Origin: Helicoverpa zea
Lineage: Eukaryota; Arthropoda; Insecta; Lepidoptera; Noctuidae
DNA length: 64,000 bases
NCBI RefSeq assembly: GCF_022581195.2
Contig: NC_061467.1
Coordinates: forward strand, 1,488,001 to 1,552,000
Direction: 5' to 3'
Shown here: one piece after another, positions 1 to 11,000 of the stretch
How positions within the stretch are numbered: the stretch's first letter is position 1
Layout: every line of letters starts with the position of its first letter
The notes under the pieces: model-generated
Databases searched by the model: none
Told to the model about the DNA's origin: nothing
The model's input: the letters and a program-made list of their open reading frames with translations, nothing else
Program-made: the position numbers and the translations under genes

Positions 1-60
1 AAATATTTTTATCGTAACTGCAACGCCATTGCAAAGTTACGTCGTCAGTTCAATCGCGAC

Positions 61-263
61 GTGTCAGGAACGCATTCTCTGAATGGCCGAACTATAAAAT
101 ATAAAACAAATGATTCCGCCAATTTAAAACGAAAATAATCTTAAAATAATGCGGCGGTTCATTTTGAAGGAACGGTAACGAACTCAGTGTTATGTTGTGC
201 CCATCACTAGTCGTGACTAACTGATAGGTGTCAGGAACGCATTCTCTGAACGGCCGAAGTATA
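61..263. repeat. 36-bp direct repeat, two copies
   Basis: The block starting GTGTCAGGAACGCATTCTCT occurs at 61-96 and again at 228-263 with two mismatches, 167 bp apart. It is probably part of an interspersed element rather than ksr sequence. Nothing else is recognised between 1 and 480. Confidence 0.7.
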
Positions 264-483
264 ATAGAGTGTATCGAGGTGTCGGGTATCGGGTGCCATG
301 CAGCGCGACACCGTCGGCGAACAAGGTTTCACACGTACAATATTGACACCTTATTATATCGCAACAACTGAATAAGTTCCTGCAAATGCGGAGAGGAGGT
401 ACACAAGACATTGTACCATCAACTTGAGTCGTTTTAAACCTCTCACATATTGAAGGAAGTTAACCAGTTAAGAGCCTATATAC

Positions 484-579
484 CTGCGTGTAGAGAGGCA
501 GCGGCTGCGGCTGAGACGCGGCGCAGGCGCATACGAGCCGCGCCAGCCGCGCCGCCCGCCCGCCGCCCGCGCGCCGCCG
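484..579 (-). CDS. weak candidate seventh exon of ksr
   Basis: A sharply GC- and CpG-rich patch (about 495-600) stands out from AT-rich surroundings. On the minus strand a TGTGGCAG acceptor at 580 and a GTATAT donor at 483 would enclose 96 nt, phase 0 to 0, continuing exon 6 in frame. The product would be Arg/Ala/Gly-rich and end ASQPQPLPLYTQ. The acceptor has no real pyrimidine tract and the peptide shows no KSR motif. A GC-rich non-coding or CpG-island fragment is equally likely. Confidence 0.18.
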
Positions 580-797
580 CTGCCACACAGCCCGGGTCAT
601 GTGTGTACCCAACTAGCCTGCCTAAGCTTATGCTATGCTTGCAACGAACGCACGATTGCGAAAAACTCTAACTTTAAATAATTCCCGAATTGACGAAAAA
701 AAAAAAGTTCCTGGAAATTGGTAATCGGCTCGACAAAGAAATTTATTTGTTTTAGCCCTAAAGTGACAATGTAGCGAAGCAAATACGACATAGTGCG

Positions 798-986
798 TAA
801 GGCCGGTAATACACGGACCGCTTGAAGCCTGGGACGACAGCTTCAAGCTGTCGACCGCCCGAATCAGTTGCAACGGCGAGCGGTTCGTGTATGTGCGTCC
901 ATAGAACTCTGCAGTTCACTGTGCAGTCGACAGCTTGAAGCTGTCACCCCCGACTGCTTCAAGCGGTCCGTGTATTGCCGGCCTTA
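798..986. mobile_element. MITE with about 30-bp terminal inverted repeats
   Basis: The left end TAAGGCCGGTAATACACGGA is mirrored by the right end finishing ATTGCCGGCCTTA. The complementarity runs about 30 bp, down to GCTTGAAGC. Two further complementary blocks (CAGCTTCAAGCTG near 838 and GACAGCTTGAAGCTGTC near 927) lie inside, so the 189-bp element can fold almost completely. It has no coding capacity. It sits just downstream of ksr exon 6 in the direction of transcription. Confidence 0.8.
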
Positions 987-1057
987 CGTGTCGAATATTT
1001 TTATGTCAAGCTAAATTAAATTTTATTAATATAGCAAGCAGTGCTAGTAAAAAATCG

Positions 1058-1121
1058 GGGCTGTGATGTTCAAGCGAGTTACCGCGGCCCTGGTACACAA
1101 AGGGCTCCAGAAGAAACATGG
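1058..1121 (-). repeat. degenerate interspersed repeat, one of three copies
   Basis: On the minus strand this reads ...TGGAGCCC...TACC...CCGCGGTAACTCG...GAACA. It aligns with plus-strand sequence at about 9938-10000, and more loosely at about 9380-9450. The sharing marks it as a repeat of unresolved class. Read on the plus strand it mimics a short ATG-initiated exon with a GTGAGT donor. Confidence 0.55.
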
Positions 1122-1210
1122 TGAGTTTTAGTCAGTTAGTCTGACACTCCTCTCACACTCGGAGGGGTCGTTTGATGAAGTTATAGTGTAAGTAAATAAG
1201 TAAAACTTAC

Positions 1211-1328
1211 GTTATTATTGTAGTAGGCTAGGGGTCGATGTTGTGGCGTGTTGTCGGATTCAGTGTCATGAGGTGAGGCGGGGGGAGTCACCTCGCCTGT
1301 TCCCACGGCTGAGGATTGGCTGTTGTCG
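1211..1328 (-). CDS. ksr: ksr coding exon 6
   Basis: The exon is 118 nt, phase 2 to 0, residues 238-277. The acceptor is TTTTTTCCTACAG and the donor GTAAGT. It encodes a Ser/Pro/Asp-rich disordered linker with VTPPASPHDTES, ending in an Asn run. It should lead into the C1 domain exon, which I do not find between 1 and 1210. Confidence 0.85.
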
Positions 1329-4300
1329 CTGTAGGAAAAAAGAGAAATTAGCAGAAGTAAGTAGGTACGTGTCAACAACATAAATATGATTATTGAGCGG
1401 GTAATGTTCATTAGGTCGACTTAACTCCATCCAAAGTACTGAAGTATAAAACTAATCAAATTCTTCCTCTCGAGTATCGTCATTTGGAGTCTGGATCTTT
1501 GCAGTCAACCACAAAATAATACATCCCCTGACGTGTAGCAGTAACGCGACAATTTTCAATACACAATACCTTATGTATCGTATTTGAGCATTTACATGGG
1601 TTGTTGGGCATAAACGTGGATGGATTTAGTGGAGGCGGACGATCAGAGAAACGATGGATGAATTGTGTGAAAGTCAATATGGCTGGAAATAATATTACTT
1701 GGGAGATGAGAGAAGGGCAAGAGGATTATGATGACCATGCAGTATCTATCTCCACTACTGCTCTTACCTGAGGTCTGAAGCATCAGGTCTGACGGACAGC
1801 TGCGACTCGTGCGAGCGTGACTTGGTGAGCGCGGCGGGCGCGGGCAGACTGCTGTTCTGTTTCCGCTTCGCCACAGGGGTGGGGGGAGACTTGCCACCTG
1901 CGAATATGAATTTGTGTAAGGTTTGGACAAGATAGACACTTCTTTTCAATGGAGTTGACTTCATCAAGCAGCATACTGGTGTTGAAATTATATTTTTTTA
2001 TCGAATTTAAAAGCTGTCATTTAGATTAACTTTTAATTTAGATTATATTTTACATTGAAAAAACATATAAGCTGTTCTAATCAAATTAAAATACATTTAT
2101 TCGAAATGAAGAGCACTTTTCAAATATTGCATGAGACTGTACTCAAAAATGTATGATCAGATGACTGTAGTACTCAAAATTCTCAGAGAGGTAATCGATG
2201 CTCCAGATCTTCATAATGAAATATGCAACCTATTCGTCCCGGACAATTATCGTCGTGGCAGAAGACATCGCTTACTAGATGTCCCAAGTTCCCGTACTGT
2301 GGCACATTCCAAGTCGCCTATTCCTCGAACGACAGCCGCCATTAATGCTCTCCTGAACTCAAACACAGATCTTGATGTGTTTGCGGATGAATGGAAGGTG
2401 ATAATGTCAGCATGTTTGAATTTTTGTGAGAAGGATGCATGACTGAGTTAAAATTAGTTATAAGTTAAATAGTGTAATTGGCTTTGGCCGTTCTATTTAA
2501 ATAAATATAAATAAATAAATAATCTTTATTGCTTTGTAAAGGATAAGAAACAGCAGAAAAAATATATAAAATCATAAAGTGAAGAAAGCAGCTGATCTCA
2601 GACCATTTTTTATTTACATAATTTGGATACGGTAATTCAATCATTTCAGTGCAAGTCGATGTCGTCAATATATGAGAGTTAACAAACCTTTCTTATTATG
2701 CGGCGTGCCGTGGTGGTCGTGGTTGGCGTGCCTCGCACGCGGCGGCCGCGGCGACGCCCGCGCCTGCCGCTCCCACGAGTCCCAGAACAGCTGCAGCTCC
2801 GCGCCGCCCTCGCCGCGACCCAGCGCCTCTACAGGACATACCAGATTTAACCAGATATGAAGGAAAATTGCTTTAGTGTTGTGTAAACACGTAGGGGGTT
2901 CATGTCATACCGCGTTAAAATATATTTATGAAAGAAAATTGCTTTTGAGTGTTGTGTAAACACGTAGAGGGGTTAATATTATTGGTCTTCCGACATCCCT
3001 GTGGGAAATTAGAGAAGAGAACATAAAATATCGAATGGCAGATGTGGTTCCAGATACTTGAAAGGTATCGAGAAGAACCGGAAAGCGACTTCTTATGTAA
3101 AAGACAATCATAAGGCGAGGTCCACAATTGTCTTGAAAACAGGACCTTCTTAATTTACCAGGTTTCCTTGTCTACAGCGACCCCTGCCACACTCACCTAT
3201 ATAAGACCTGAGGCGCTGCATGGCGCGGCACAGGCGCAGCACCTCCTCGTCGCGGGCGCCGGCGAGCAGCGCGCGCATCTCGTGGTCGGAGCGCTCCCGC
3301 AGCGTCTCCAACGACGCCACGCGGGAACATACCGCCTGAGAAACCACAGTGTTAGCCACATCTAGTCTTTTCAATTGTCGCTTTCAACACACGACTTGAA
3401 GAGGTCGCTTGTGGCCTCCGAACCTCCTTTTGCAATAGCGTGGCCAACGACCATCAATTCCCGAATCAACCAAATTGTCAGAATACCATTCAGCATCGCA
3501 TCAATAAGAAGATACATTTGACAACATAGCCTTCGAGTCAAGGTCAGATACACCACTGAAGGTTACCCAAGCAGTTCACCCCAGGACTCCTTACAAGATA
3601 CAAGATATAAGAGAAAGTTATATAAGAGTATATAGCTTTAGAGTAGGACACAGATCCTTACCTCGATAGCCTCGGGGCTGAGCCCCACAACTCGTAGCCA
3701 TTGCGCAAGACACGGCACATCGCCGAGCTCACGCCGCAACTCCTCACCGAAGCTGGCCTTGATCACCAGCTGTCGGGAGAAGTGCTTCACTAGCTTGCCC
3801 TGGAACGAGGAGAAATATTGATGTAGGTATATGATGAATTACTTTGTATACAAGAACTGACTCTAAAGGTACGTTTTATAGGCCGACTGCAAACTGCCGA
3901 CCGCACATGCCACGACTGCATAAAATCGGCCACAGCTGCACTTCTGGTTTGTATGTATTTATATGAAACTGTCTTCCGGCTCGAAGCCGCAGCAGCACGT
4001 GCAGTCAGATAGTCGACTATCGTGCAGTTAAATATCAATTATGTTCATGCAGTCACAGCATGTGTAAATACTTTTTACAAAAAAATAAAAAACATCAAGG
4101 AACCAAAAAAACATTCTTAGAACTAGAAATTACTGTAGAAGTCGATTTTTCGTGGTTATTGCTGTATTTATTTTGCTACGGATTACTAGAGAGTAGTCTG
4201 CCGTCAATATTTTTGTTCTTCGCAGACCGTGCACAATCGGTCGTCATGGCGATAGTTTGGAGCGCATACGATAAAGTCGTAAACATCTCTCAGTTGATAA

Positions 4301-7187
4301 GGCAAAACAATATTCTAAATCGCACGTAGTTTTTATCAAAGATCTCGATAAACGATAGTTGGGCATGAATTAGTTTTAGATCTCGTGGGAGAAATATAAT
4401 TCAGCATATTTACTTGTAACATCTAAAGAGTTTTTTGTTTGCTCGAATGTGCTACTTTTGGGAACTACTGAACTATTGCTAAAAAAAAGTTCAGTGTTAG
4501 ATAGCCCATTTATCGAGGAAGGCAATGGGCTACTTTTTATACGGGCGTGCCATGAAATTACCACAGAACGCAAGTGAAACCACCGGCGGAAACTAGAACT
4601 AAACTTTTCTTAATAATTGTTCAGTCTAATGTAGAGACAGATATATTTGAATTTAAAGCATAGTATAGAGTCTTCTTACAAACTCTAATAGACATAACAA
4701 TAGTATATTCTGTTAACAACAAACCAATTCCTCACTCATCAATAGCTACTATTATTACTATTAATGTTGATTAATATCAAACAGATTGCCATCAACAGCA
4801 TCTACTACATTATAAATTGTGTAGCAATATTATTGTTTACAAAAACATGCAGGCATACAAACTATTGTTATTGAACCTTATTTATCAATAAACTATTACT
4901 ATAAATAAGTTAAGAACCAATCTATGTATGTTTGAAGGTTGTGTTATTTATAATTTTAATAACCACAACCAAGTTCTAAAATGTTGCAGAATGTATGTAT
5001 TTGCGGTTTACGAATGATACACCTACTATATTAAATAATATGGGATACCAATAATATAGCACACAGGAAATGCACAGGAAAATAGTATTTGAAAGATTTT
5101 ATGACAGTCTTAATTGGTATTTCTGGTATTCATATCATATGGTCACTAAGACCAAGAGGTATCAGGTTTAAGGAGATCTGTCAGGTTTGAAGAGGATGGC
5201 AGTTAAGCCATGTAAAATATTGACTCATCTGCATCTGGCAAGACTAGGTCAAAAAAGTAGGGAATAGTCTGGGTCATGATGACAGGCTTTTAGATCCAAA
5301 ACGGTCTGATTGAAATGCATTATTTGCTGTGTGCACAAAAGTCTAGGCAGATGATATGAACACCTCATACTTTGGCCTCATCATCTTCCTAATCCACTTC
5401 TCAGCTTACGAATTTTGGTTACTCATATAACTCTAATTGTATTATTGTTGGTAAATAAATACCCCTGAACACCTTATACAAACAGCCATAAGTGTGATGA
5501 AGTATATAAATATTAGCATTGAATCACTTAGCTAAATATCGCACCCATTGTTGACAATATTATGGCACTGTGACACATTGCAGTGACAAATATAATGAAA
5601 TTCGTGTTTAATAGGCTTAGGATGTGTCATTATTGTTTACTAGCCTTTTTCCTGCTGTTTACCTGTGTCCCGTAGGGACTACTGCCTGTTCCCAGATAAA
5701 ATATAGCCTATGTTACTTAGGAAGAGCTGTGTAGCTATGTAGCTTTCCAAAAGTGAAAGAAAAGCACAAGTTTAAAGCCTTTGGTACAAATAAACCAACA
5801 TAAAATGTTTCCTCTTTATTACATTTTACATTAGTATAGATGGACATGGTCACAGAAGAAACGTTTTGTGCAATCTGATAAAAAGTAGCATCATCATCTT
5901 TCTCTTTTAGGCTCAAAAGTGTACCTATGTACCTACTGTAGAGGTTTTATATCGGAATAGTTTCAGTTGAAACTTGATAGTACCTTCCTTTAATTTAAAT
6001 TGGTTCAGTACTTTCAGTGTGAAAGTAAGAGAAACGGTTACTTTAGCATTTATAATATTAAGTAAACATTTGATGTAGTCGAGCTTCTTGAGTTTCATAC
6101 GGTCAATTTGTTGAGTAGGTCAGAATATTATGTCTCACAGTAACTATAAATAAGTCATTATTTTAGACAATATTGTTATATTAAGCTATCATTTATTCTG
6201 CTTTACCTTACGTCTCTTGCCTATTTAATATGAGGTGGTTCTAATTGACTCATAATATATCGATGCAAAATTAACAACTAATAAAATTAAATTATACTTT
6301 ACATTATTTACAAGTCATTTATAAATAAAGCATGATTCATGACTATAGTAAGAAATTTTGATAACTTAGCAACAGTAGTAGAAGGAAAAAGGTACGAATT
6401 TGTTGTATATATAAACTCTTGTGAAATATACAACTTTATCTCAAATCATTATGTTTGAGTGCTGATTTATCTTGAAAGAGAAATTCCTCACATCATAGAG
6501 ATTAAATTCTCATTAGTACTACTGTGTAACTTGTGTTGTAGCAGTAGAAAGCAGTGGATCAATGTAAATTCTTACATTCCATAACTATTGACTTAACAAC
6601 TGGCAATCATTTACTCTCTCCAAAGGAATGCATTTTTTCTCATTAAATTGTATCAAAACATGCCACTATTATGTACAATTTACATTTATAACAAAAAAAC
6701 CTACATATTTAAGCGTAACTACGCATATCACTGTAATTCAGTGTCTGAAATTATTTCACAACCTCTCTGTGCCATCGAAATTCAAATACCAACAATATGA
6801 GTACTACAGTACTTTATCGCGTGAAATTAAAAAGGTAAACATTCAAGGTGAGAGGGAGCGGCGCGCGCGTACGGCAACGATTTCCACTACGGCAATGAAC
6901 TATTCACCCCAGTCCTTGAGTGCAGCTAAGTCCTTGAGGCCCGGCCTCTCCGTATAATACTTTCAAGGGCATTGCTTATTTCCCCTACAAGCGTAACGAG
7001 TTGTGAAGGTCGGCACCCCTACCTCCAGGGTCCGGATCTCCTGCTGCGTCAGCTCGGCGCTCGTCGAGCATTGTGTCCGTAAACCCTCGAGTCTATCAGC
7101 TGAAACGTCGATCATGGACTGGATAGTCTCTATCGTTTGTATGGCCTCACGAACTCTCTTTTTTTCGTACTCGTTCTCTGCATCCAT
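1211..7187 (-). CDS. ksr: kinase suppressor of Ras, N-terminal part (six coding exons, continues off the left edge)
   Basis: Coding join on the minus strand: 7187-7023, 3799-3662, 3335-3197, 2828-2688, 1897-1768, 1328-1211. The phases agree across all five junctions and give 277 residues with no stop. KSR is a pseudokinase scaffold at the membrane that brings Raf, MEK and ERK together downstream of Ras. Seen here: residues about 10-147 match the KSR CA1 (coiled coil plus SAM-like) region, including the signature LTQQEIRTLE followed across the first intron by GKLVKHF. Residues about 196-238 are Pro/Ser-rich and contain LTKSRSHESQL, nearly identical to the vertebrate KSR1 segment that carries a 14-3-3-binding serine. 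KSPPTP and VTPPASP are candidate proline-directed phosphosites. The C1 zinc finger and kinase-like domain are absent and must lie left of position 1. Start: the ATG at 7187-7185 is the first Met after an in-frame TAG at 7220-7218. The identification rests on remembered family sequence. Confidence 0.93.
1768..1897 (-). CDS. ksr: ksr coding exon 5 (CA2-type Pro/Ser region)
   Basis: The exon is 130 nt, phase 1 to 2, residues 196-237. The acceptor is TTCGCAG and the donor GTAAGAG. It contains GKSPPTPVAKRKQ and LTKSRSHESQLSVR. The RSHES core is the strongest single family signature in this gene. In vertebrate KSR1 the matching serine is phosphorylated and bound by 14-3-3. Here that would be the Ser near residue 223. 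Confidence 0.93.
2131..2530 (+). mobile_element. 3' fragment of a non-LTR retrotransposon (end of the ORF2-type reading frame plus tail)
   Basis: An open stretch of 103 codons (2131-2442) ends ...DLDVFADEWKVIMSACLNFCEK then stop. The order R-R-RHRLLDVPSSRT, HSKSPIPRTTAAINALL, then a D-L-D/F-A-D-W tail resembles the extreme C-terminus of insect non-LTR retrotransposon polyproteins. It is followed by an AT-rich tail with TAAATAAA-type repeats to about 2530. The upstream domains are missing, so it is a dead 5'-truncated copy in the ksr intron between exons 4 and 5, antisense to the gene. Confidence 0.65.
2688..2828 (-). CDS. ksr: ksr coding exon 4
   Basis: The exon is 141 nt, phase 1 to 1, residues 148-195 including the split codons. 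The acceptor is TCCTGTAG and the donor GTTTGT. It is a poorly conserved linker: ELQLFWDSWERQARASPRP, then a basic, His-rich stretch. I assign it to ksr by position, GC content and exact phase fit rather than by a recognised motif. Confidence 0.85.
2858..2972. repeat. local direct duplication of about 40 bp
   Basis: GAAGGAAAATTGCTTTAGTG...GTGTAAACACGTAGGGGG near 2858 recurs near 2930 as GAAAGAAAATTGCTTTTGAG...GTGTAAACACGTAGAGGGG. It lies inside the ksr intron between exons 3 and 4. Confidence 0.6.
3197..3335 (-). CDS. ksr: ksr coding exon 3
   Basis: The exon is 139 nt, phase 0 to 1, residues 102-147 plus one base. The acceptor is TTTCTCAG and the donor GTGAGT. It encodes the second half of the SAM-like module, with a Leu/Arg-rich helix ending CRAMQRLRSYI, comparable to the CG.L..AL.CLRKV helix of vertebrate KSR. 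Confidence 0.92.
3662..3799 (-). CDS. ksr: ksr coding exon 2
   Basis: The exon is 138 nt, phase 0 to 0, residues 56-101, with a TTCCAG acceptor and a GTAAGG donor. GKLVKHF continues the CA1 helix. The stretch ending CLAQWLRVVGLSPEAIE has the SAM-like W..VGL..E pattern of the KSR N-terminus. It is GC-rich compared with its flanks. Confidence 0.92.
4385..4600 (-). mobile_element. interspersed repeat copy (GCCCAT/GGGCTATCTAACACTGAA type)
   Basis: On the minus strand: CCACCGGCGG end, GTAGCCCATTGCCTTCCTCG, AATGGGCTATCTAACACTGAA, then CAGTAGTTCC and a run of CAAACAAAAA. This block order is one I know as a very abundant lepidopteran repeat (a LINE/SINE 3'-type sequence; class unresolved). Related copies are at 5655-5770, 29107-29290, 30424-30600, 43629-43765 and 44536-44640. 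Confidence 0.6.
5655..5770 (+). mobile_element. interspersed repeat copy
   Basis: Shows GTGTCCCGTAGGGACTACTG, then CCAGATAAAATATAGCCTAT and GTAGCTTTCCAAAAGTGAAAG, the same block order as the copies at 43629-43765 and 44536-44640. It lies inside ksr intron 1. Confidence 0.6.
7023..7187 (-). CDS. ksr: ksr coding exon 1
   Basis: This exon encodes residues 1-55, from MDAENEYEKKR to LTQQEIRTLE. The middle (residues about 10-45) is a charged, heptad-like helix expected for the start of the CA1 coiled coil. The exon ends in phase 0 at a GTAGGG donor (7022-7017). Any 5' UTR upstream of 7187 cannot be delimited. Confidence 0.92.
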
Positions 7188-8042
7188 TACAAATATCACA
7201 GCACTGTACACGGTCCACTAATCACTATACATAAGTAAAAAACACCTTATTCATTTTATAAAAATGAATTTACAAAACATTGCAGATGTTGTATTGCCGA
7301 TACAGCGGCCATATCCGAAGAAAATCTATATTTTAGTCTATGATCATGCATTGGCATTGTAAAACCACAGACAAGTGGGTGGTATCTGACAGTTGTCATA
7401 AATACGAAATGTCACTCTTTGCAAATAGAAAAATCTGCATTATTTTAACAAATTCTCAATATATCTTTTTTAGCAATAAAACTAAGTGTTTTTAAATTAA
7501 TATACTAACTTTTGAAAATCCTTATATTATAATTAGATGGCAGAAAGTGATTTGATTGTCTATGCTTCTAAAGCTAAAACACACGAGAAACATTATTTCT
7601 TTCACTTTTATTTACCCTTGAATTCCAATGAAAAGTTTGGAAAATGTACATCAAATAAAAAAAAACGTTTTACTTATTCCTATTGGAACCCCAGGCTTAT
7701 AATATAGACATTTAATGTGAAATACAAAAGTAAAGCTTTCGAAAAATGTATAACTAGCCTTATTTCAAATGACATTTCTTTTTTCGAGTAGCAATATTGA
7801 ACGGCGACAAATGAGATATAGCAACATAATTTAGGAAAAATAAAATCAAATAAATTAGTCTATGACTTTTATCAATGGAGTGAAGACGTTTGTTGTGAGA
7901 TTTGTTTCCTATTATTTCGCCTTCCGTCGTTTAATTAATTCTGTGTGATGTAAAATAAATAGATAGGAAACAAATCTTTTTTACTTTACCAAAAGTAGCG
8001 CTCGAGATTTTTTTCTAAGTGTCTAGATGTAGTTTTAGTAGA
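7188..8042. promoter_or_regulatory. divergent promoter interval between ksr and the Ig/FN3 gene
   Basis: The start codons of the two genes face away from each other, 855 bp apart. The interval must hold at least the proximal promoters and any 5' UTR that is not spliced further away. It is AT-rich with no recognisable coding sequence. No TATA box or initiator can be assigned with confidence. Untranslated first exons elsewhere are possible for either gene. Confidence 0.5.
7898..7977. repeat. 15-bp perfect inverted repeat upstream of the Ig/FN3 start codon
   Basis: AGATTTGTTTCCTAT (7898-7912) is exactly complementary to ATAGGAAACAAATCT (7963-7977), with a 50-bp loop, ending 65 bp before the ATG at 8043. 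It could be a hairpin in the 5' UTR, a paired protein-binding site or a MITE remnant. Confidence 0.6.
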
Positions 8043-8091
8043 ATGTTTTTCGAGCGTATATTGTTGTCTGTGTTCTGCCTTGGAATAAAAG
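8043..8091 (+). CDS. Ig/FN3 gene exon 1 (signal peptide)
   Basis: Encodes MFFERILLSVFCLGIK plus one base (phase 1), with a GTAAAT donor. The hydrophobic core ILLSVFCLGI is typical of a secretory signal. Confidence 0.85.
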
Positions 8092-11000
8092 GTAAATAAA
8101 TTACGAAAAAAAACTGCTTGTGTAATAAACCGACTCAACAATTTATTCCTTGATTTTTTATCTTAAATTGAACAAAAAGTTGAAATTACATAAAATATTA
8201 AATAAAAAATAAATATTGTAAATATTTTTTGTAGCCTTCCCCCTGGCCTCAGCCGAGGAGGTGGAGATCAGGGATGTAGCTGCAGACAAGGGTACTAATG
8301 TGACCATACCTTGTGGCAGTCTGGACATTGTACCACTGCCCAATGTGCAGTGGGTGCACCGGGGCAACCGGACACACCATGAAGTTTTGGTAAGTTTCAT
8401 TAAAAAAATAAGTAATTTAAATCTATGATTAATTAATATTTAGTTCCATGTATAAAATATTCTAATGACATAATGAAATAGAAAGGGAAGAAATAAATGT
8501 AAGTATATTACAATATTGTCTAAATACAAAGGAAAGGTTAATGCTAATGCTAATATCAAAGTAAAGGGTTCATCAGATTTTTCCTTCTATGAAGGAATTT
8601 TCTTGAAATATCTTTAATTAAAAACTGTAGGTAAATATATTATAACAACAACAATTTACAGCTAATAACAGATTTCTTCATTGCCATAACAAGGTGCAGT
8701 TTTATGTGAAGCACTAAAAGACTTATTTATAATAATTATTTAATAACAGCAATTAGTTCAGCATAAAATATGATTTTCATATTCATGTTAGAATCTGATC
8801 AGAATGGAACAAGGACAGATTTATATTATTTTTTGTAATAAAATCTATTGTTATTGAAGTATAAATATTTTAATGAAGAAGGTAGATAGATATCTCGTAT
8901 TTAATTGAAAATGTTTTGAAACTTAACACAGAAGGACACTACTGTACTTAAGTTACTATGTACATGATGTTTTTATAAATTCCTTCAAAATCGAATACAA
9001 TCGATCGTATCAATAGTAGAACGCCAATTATTCCAATCTATCCTGTTCTAAATTAATTCGGATAATCGGCGTTATGGTGTACTTATAGGTAATCTCAAAA
9101 TATTTGGGATCAAGTCAAACTATGCATACGATAATCGCGCAAAAATAATATGCCAATTCCCAATCAGAACGTGATTCTGACGTTTAAATACCTAACTAAA
9201 GTAATCCAAGACACTGGTGAGACAAAAAGCTTTCAGGCCCAGACTACAGAAAGAGCGAAACGGAGAAGATTTTAAATTACGAATATAATTTCGCTATTCA
9301 AACATCTCTTCTCCTTCCACTCATTAGTATCCCTTTTCATATGGGAAATCGTCGAATGACTATCAGCTGTGGGTGCTGGTTCTTAAGCCCCTTATGTACC
9401 ATGGCCATGTAAACTCTTTCGTACAATCACGCAGCCCCGGCAGACTCAGTAGTAGTTAGTATCCCTAAGCGGAGAAATTCTATTGGCTGTTCAAAAACTT
9501 CGCTCTGCTTAGGTACAGTCTACACAAGCATGCAAATATCTATGGTCAATTGCTTCAACCGTCAAAATAAATTAGTAACGCATATTTTCTCCCACGGCAG
9601 CAGAACTAATGACTATCAATATATTCCGAATGGATGGCGCTTAATGCCACGTGCATCAATAATTGTTAGGTTCAAAGACCACAAACAATGTCGTTTTCCT
9701 CGTCTCGTATGAATTAAGCATAATGATGGACAGGCTAGGGTGTTGGTATTGTTAAAAACTAATTTATGGAGCATCGATAAAGTAAATGCTTGGACCACCC
9801 ACCAGAGACACTTAACCCATTGCCGAAATTCGAACCCATGTAACAGAAAGTCGTACACCATTTTATACGTTTTCTGTATAATCAATAGATCCCTGTGGGA
9901 ATGTCACTTTTTTTCTGAGTAAACCCCATCATGTTCCTTTTGGAGCCCTCTAAGTACCTCCCGCGGTAACTCGTGCGAACAATCACACAGCACCCTGCCT
10001 AGTGTACGAACTTATATCATCCTAAGTTCTCGCAGGCGTAAAAAAGTAAATCGGTATGCTTCAAGAATTAAACCCAAAATCAACAACCTTACGTATTATT
10101 ATACTAAACACACACATTTATTACGAAAACAAAACGTTCGTTATTCAGCTGACCTCAGCGCTAAGTAGGCAAAATCCTCACTTTTCAAACAAACAACATC
10201 GACAAGAAAACCACTTAAAAGTTTTATTGGTTTTGTAGAAATATTTTGTTTTGTTTTCTGTACAGTTTTCGTGATAGATCCCATAAGTGTCATATTTTAA
10301 AGGTATGTGGGATTACTACCCGAGGAGAAGTTTTTTTCATTTTCATCATCTGAATACCTATTTACAAACAATAATGAATAATTCAACAAGTAAAAAAAAA
10401 TAAGAAAGTTATTAAACTTGTCCTTCACCATCTAGGTCTTCAAATTCTAATTTGTGTCTAGAAAATATTCTGAAAAATATCATTATGTAAATTGGATTGA
10501 CTTCCAAAGCTATAAAAAACTGCGTCCCCACTTAGATCTTGTAGAACAATTATTAAAAGTCTTATCTACAAATGTAGTTGGAATGCATACTTATTTACTG
10601 AAATTAATTTGTTACAATGAAAGCCATTTTATTCGATTGATTGCATTCAGTACCAAATTCCTTAATCACATTTTACGTTTCATGTATGTTCGGATTTACA
10701 AGGGTACTACATAAACGAATAAAAGTCGAGAGTCCCGGTATCCTTTATGAAACACAATTATTTACCCGCGAATAAATATACTTTTTTATCATTTCAACGA
10801 CAATAATCTGTATTCAGCCTATAATAAAACCTCTCATTTTAAATGCTCCTAAAGTATTTATGTGTGCTTATATTTGTCGTTTGGTAATTCTGCGTCAAGT
10901 TTATGCTTTTTCCGATGACCGACGATAAATAAGACCATATTGGCAGTGGACAATGTTTTTTTATTCGAACACTTTAACCTCAATTTCTTCTGTTTTTGAA

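Larger units (their letters stand above)
3800..7022 (-). other. ksr intron 1 (3.2 kb)
   Basis: This non-coding interval between ksr coding exons 1 and 2 is AT-rich. It carries at least two copies of a common lepidopteran repeat family (listed separately). A region at 3870-4330 with several short complementary GC-richer blocks is probably a decayed element. I see no exon-like island between 4600 and 6960. Confidence 0.8.

Noticed and set aside
450..671. Ala/Arg/Pro-rich plus-strand frame
   Set aside because: Translation of a GC-rich patch in an arbitrary frame; low complexity, with no start or splice support on this strand.
1067..1121. Plus-strand ATG frame (MFKRVTAALVHKGLQKKH) ending at a perfect GTGAGT donor, looking like a first exon
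   Set aside because: The same sequence, inverted and diverged, recurs near 9940 and 9380, so it is an interspersed repeat. No continuing exon was found.
7185..7211. Longer ksr N-terminus starting at 7211
   Set aside because: The codon at 7211-7209 is GTG, not ATG, and an in-frame TAG lies just upstream. The first ATG is at 7187.
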